From: an uncultured beta proteobacterium
Lineage (GTDB): Bacteria; Pseudomonadota; Gammaproteobacteria; Burkholderiales; SG8-39
Assembly (NCBI GenBank): GCA_902826155.1
Contig: CADEDU010000137.1
Location: forward strand, 1-11,710
Direction of reading: 5' to 3'
DNA length: 11,710 nucleotides
Part shown: positions 11,535-11,710 of the stretch, in pieces
Numbering within the stretch: position 1 is the stretch's first letter
How the letters are laid out: the number at the start of each line of letters is the position of its first letter
Translations under genes and position numbers: made by a program
The notes under the pieces: generated by a model
The model's database searches: none
What the model was told of the DNA's origin: nothing
The model's input: only the letters and a program-made list of their open reading frames with translations

Positions 11535-11710
11535 GACGGCCTCCTATTCGCTTGCGCTGCGCTGTGTAGCCGCGCACTTCCAAAGGTCGCAGCCTCCATC
11601 CGCACCGTCGTATGGGCAGGGGCGCGTTTCGTTTCAGTTTTGTCAACAGCGAGGCTGAGCGCTCTGCCTTGTGCGGTTGTTCCTTCTAGGGAGAGGAGGA
11701 GTCGCTCCTA
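11535..11710. other. Non-coding tail, no feature supported
   Basis: 176 bases after the TIR gene. No gene or clear terminator is seen. A small inverted repeat (AGGAG-TCG-CTCCT, about 11697-11709) at the window end may be half of something larger that is cut off. Confidence 0.4.

Overview
The window is the distal part of a chromosomal-type integron cassette array, followed by an unrelated three-gene operon. The high GC of the flanking operon, the long array of uniform ~78-bp attC sites and the mostly uncharacterised cassettes suggest a sedentary chromosomal integron of a high-GC proteobacterium. A Xanthomonadales- or Burkholderiales-like host is possible, but no housekeeping gene is present to fix the taxon. 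The integrase gene is not here and would lie upstream (left).

Left edge (1-52): the 3' end of a group II intron (end of domain V, complete domain VI with a bulged A) is joined to the right half of an integron core site, so an intron sits in the attC before the first cassette. Array (about 51-8058): all recognisable cassette genes are on the + strand. In order they encode a 4-TM protein, a zinc-ribbon-like protein, an ORF-less 489-bp cassette, an immunity-like protein, a second ORF-less 489-bp cassette, a 4-TM protein, an Imm35-like/L7-L12-like fusion, a RidA-family protein, a GNAT acetyltransferase, a membrane protein, a conserved cassette protein, a tiny ORF-less remnant, a DUF1801 protein, an unknown conserved protein and an ABM-domain protein. 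Most cassettes can be delimited because the first 7-13 bases are the reverse complement of the bases at their own R'' box. Several genes end inside R'', their stop being the TAA of CTAAC.

From about 6225 rightwards the array is decaying. attC sites are truncated, and two remnants of an IS1182-like transposase lie on the minus strand (about 6868-7050 and 8059-8214). The last attC (7988-8064) passes into IS-derived sequence at the integron recombination point.

Right part (8298-11534): a tight operon of a membrane-anchored protein, a signal-peptide-bearing trypsin-like protease with a complete His/Asp/Ser triad, and a cytoplasmic TIR-domain protein with a C-terminal domain resembling TY-Chap. 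Gene overlaps and close ribosome-binding sites indicate co-translation. This resembles a conflict or immune module and is the best candidate for an undescribed system, although the exported protease is unusual for intracellular defence. The last 176 bases hold no gene I can support.
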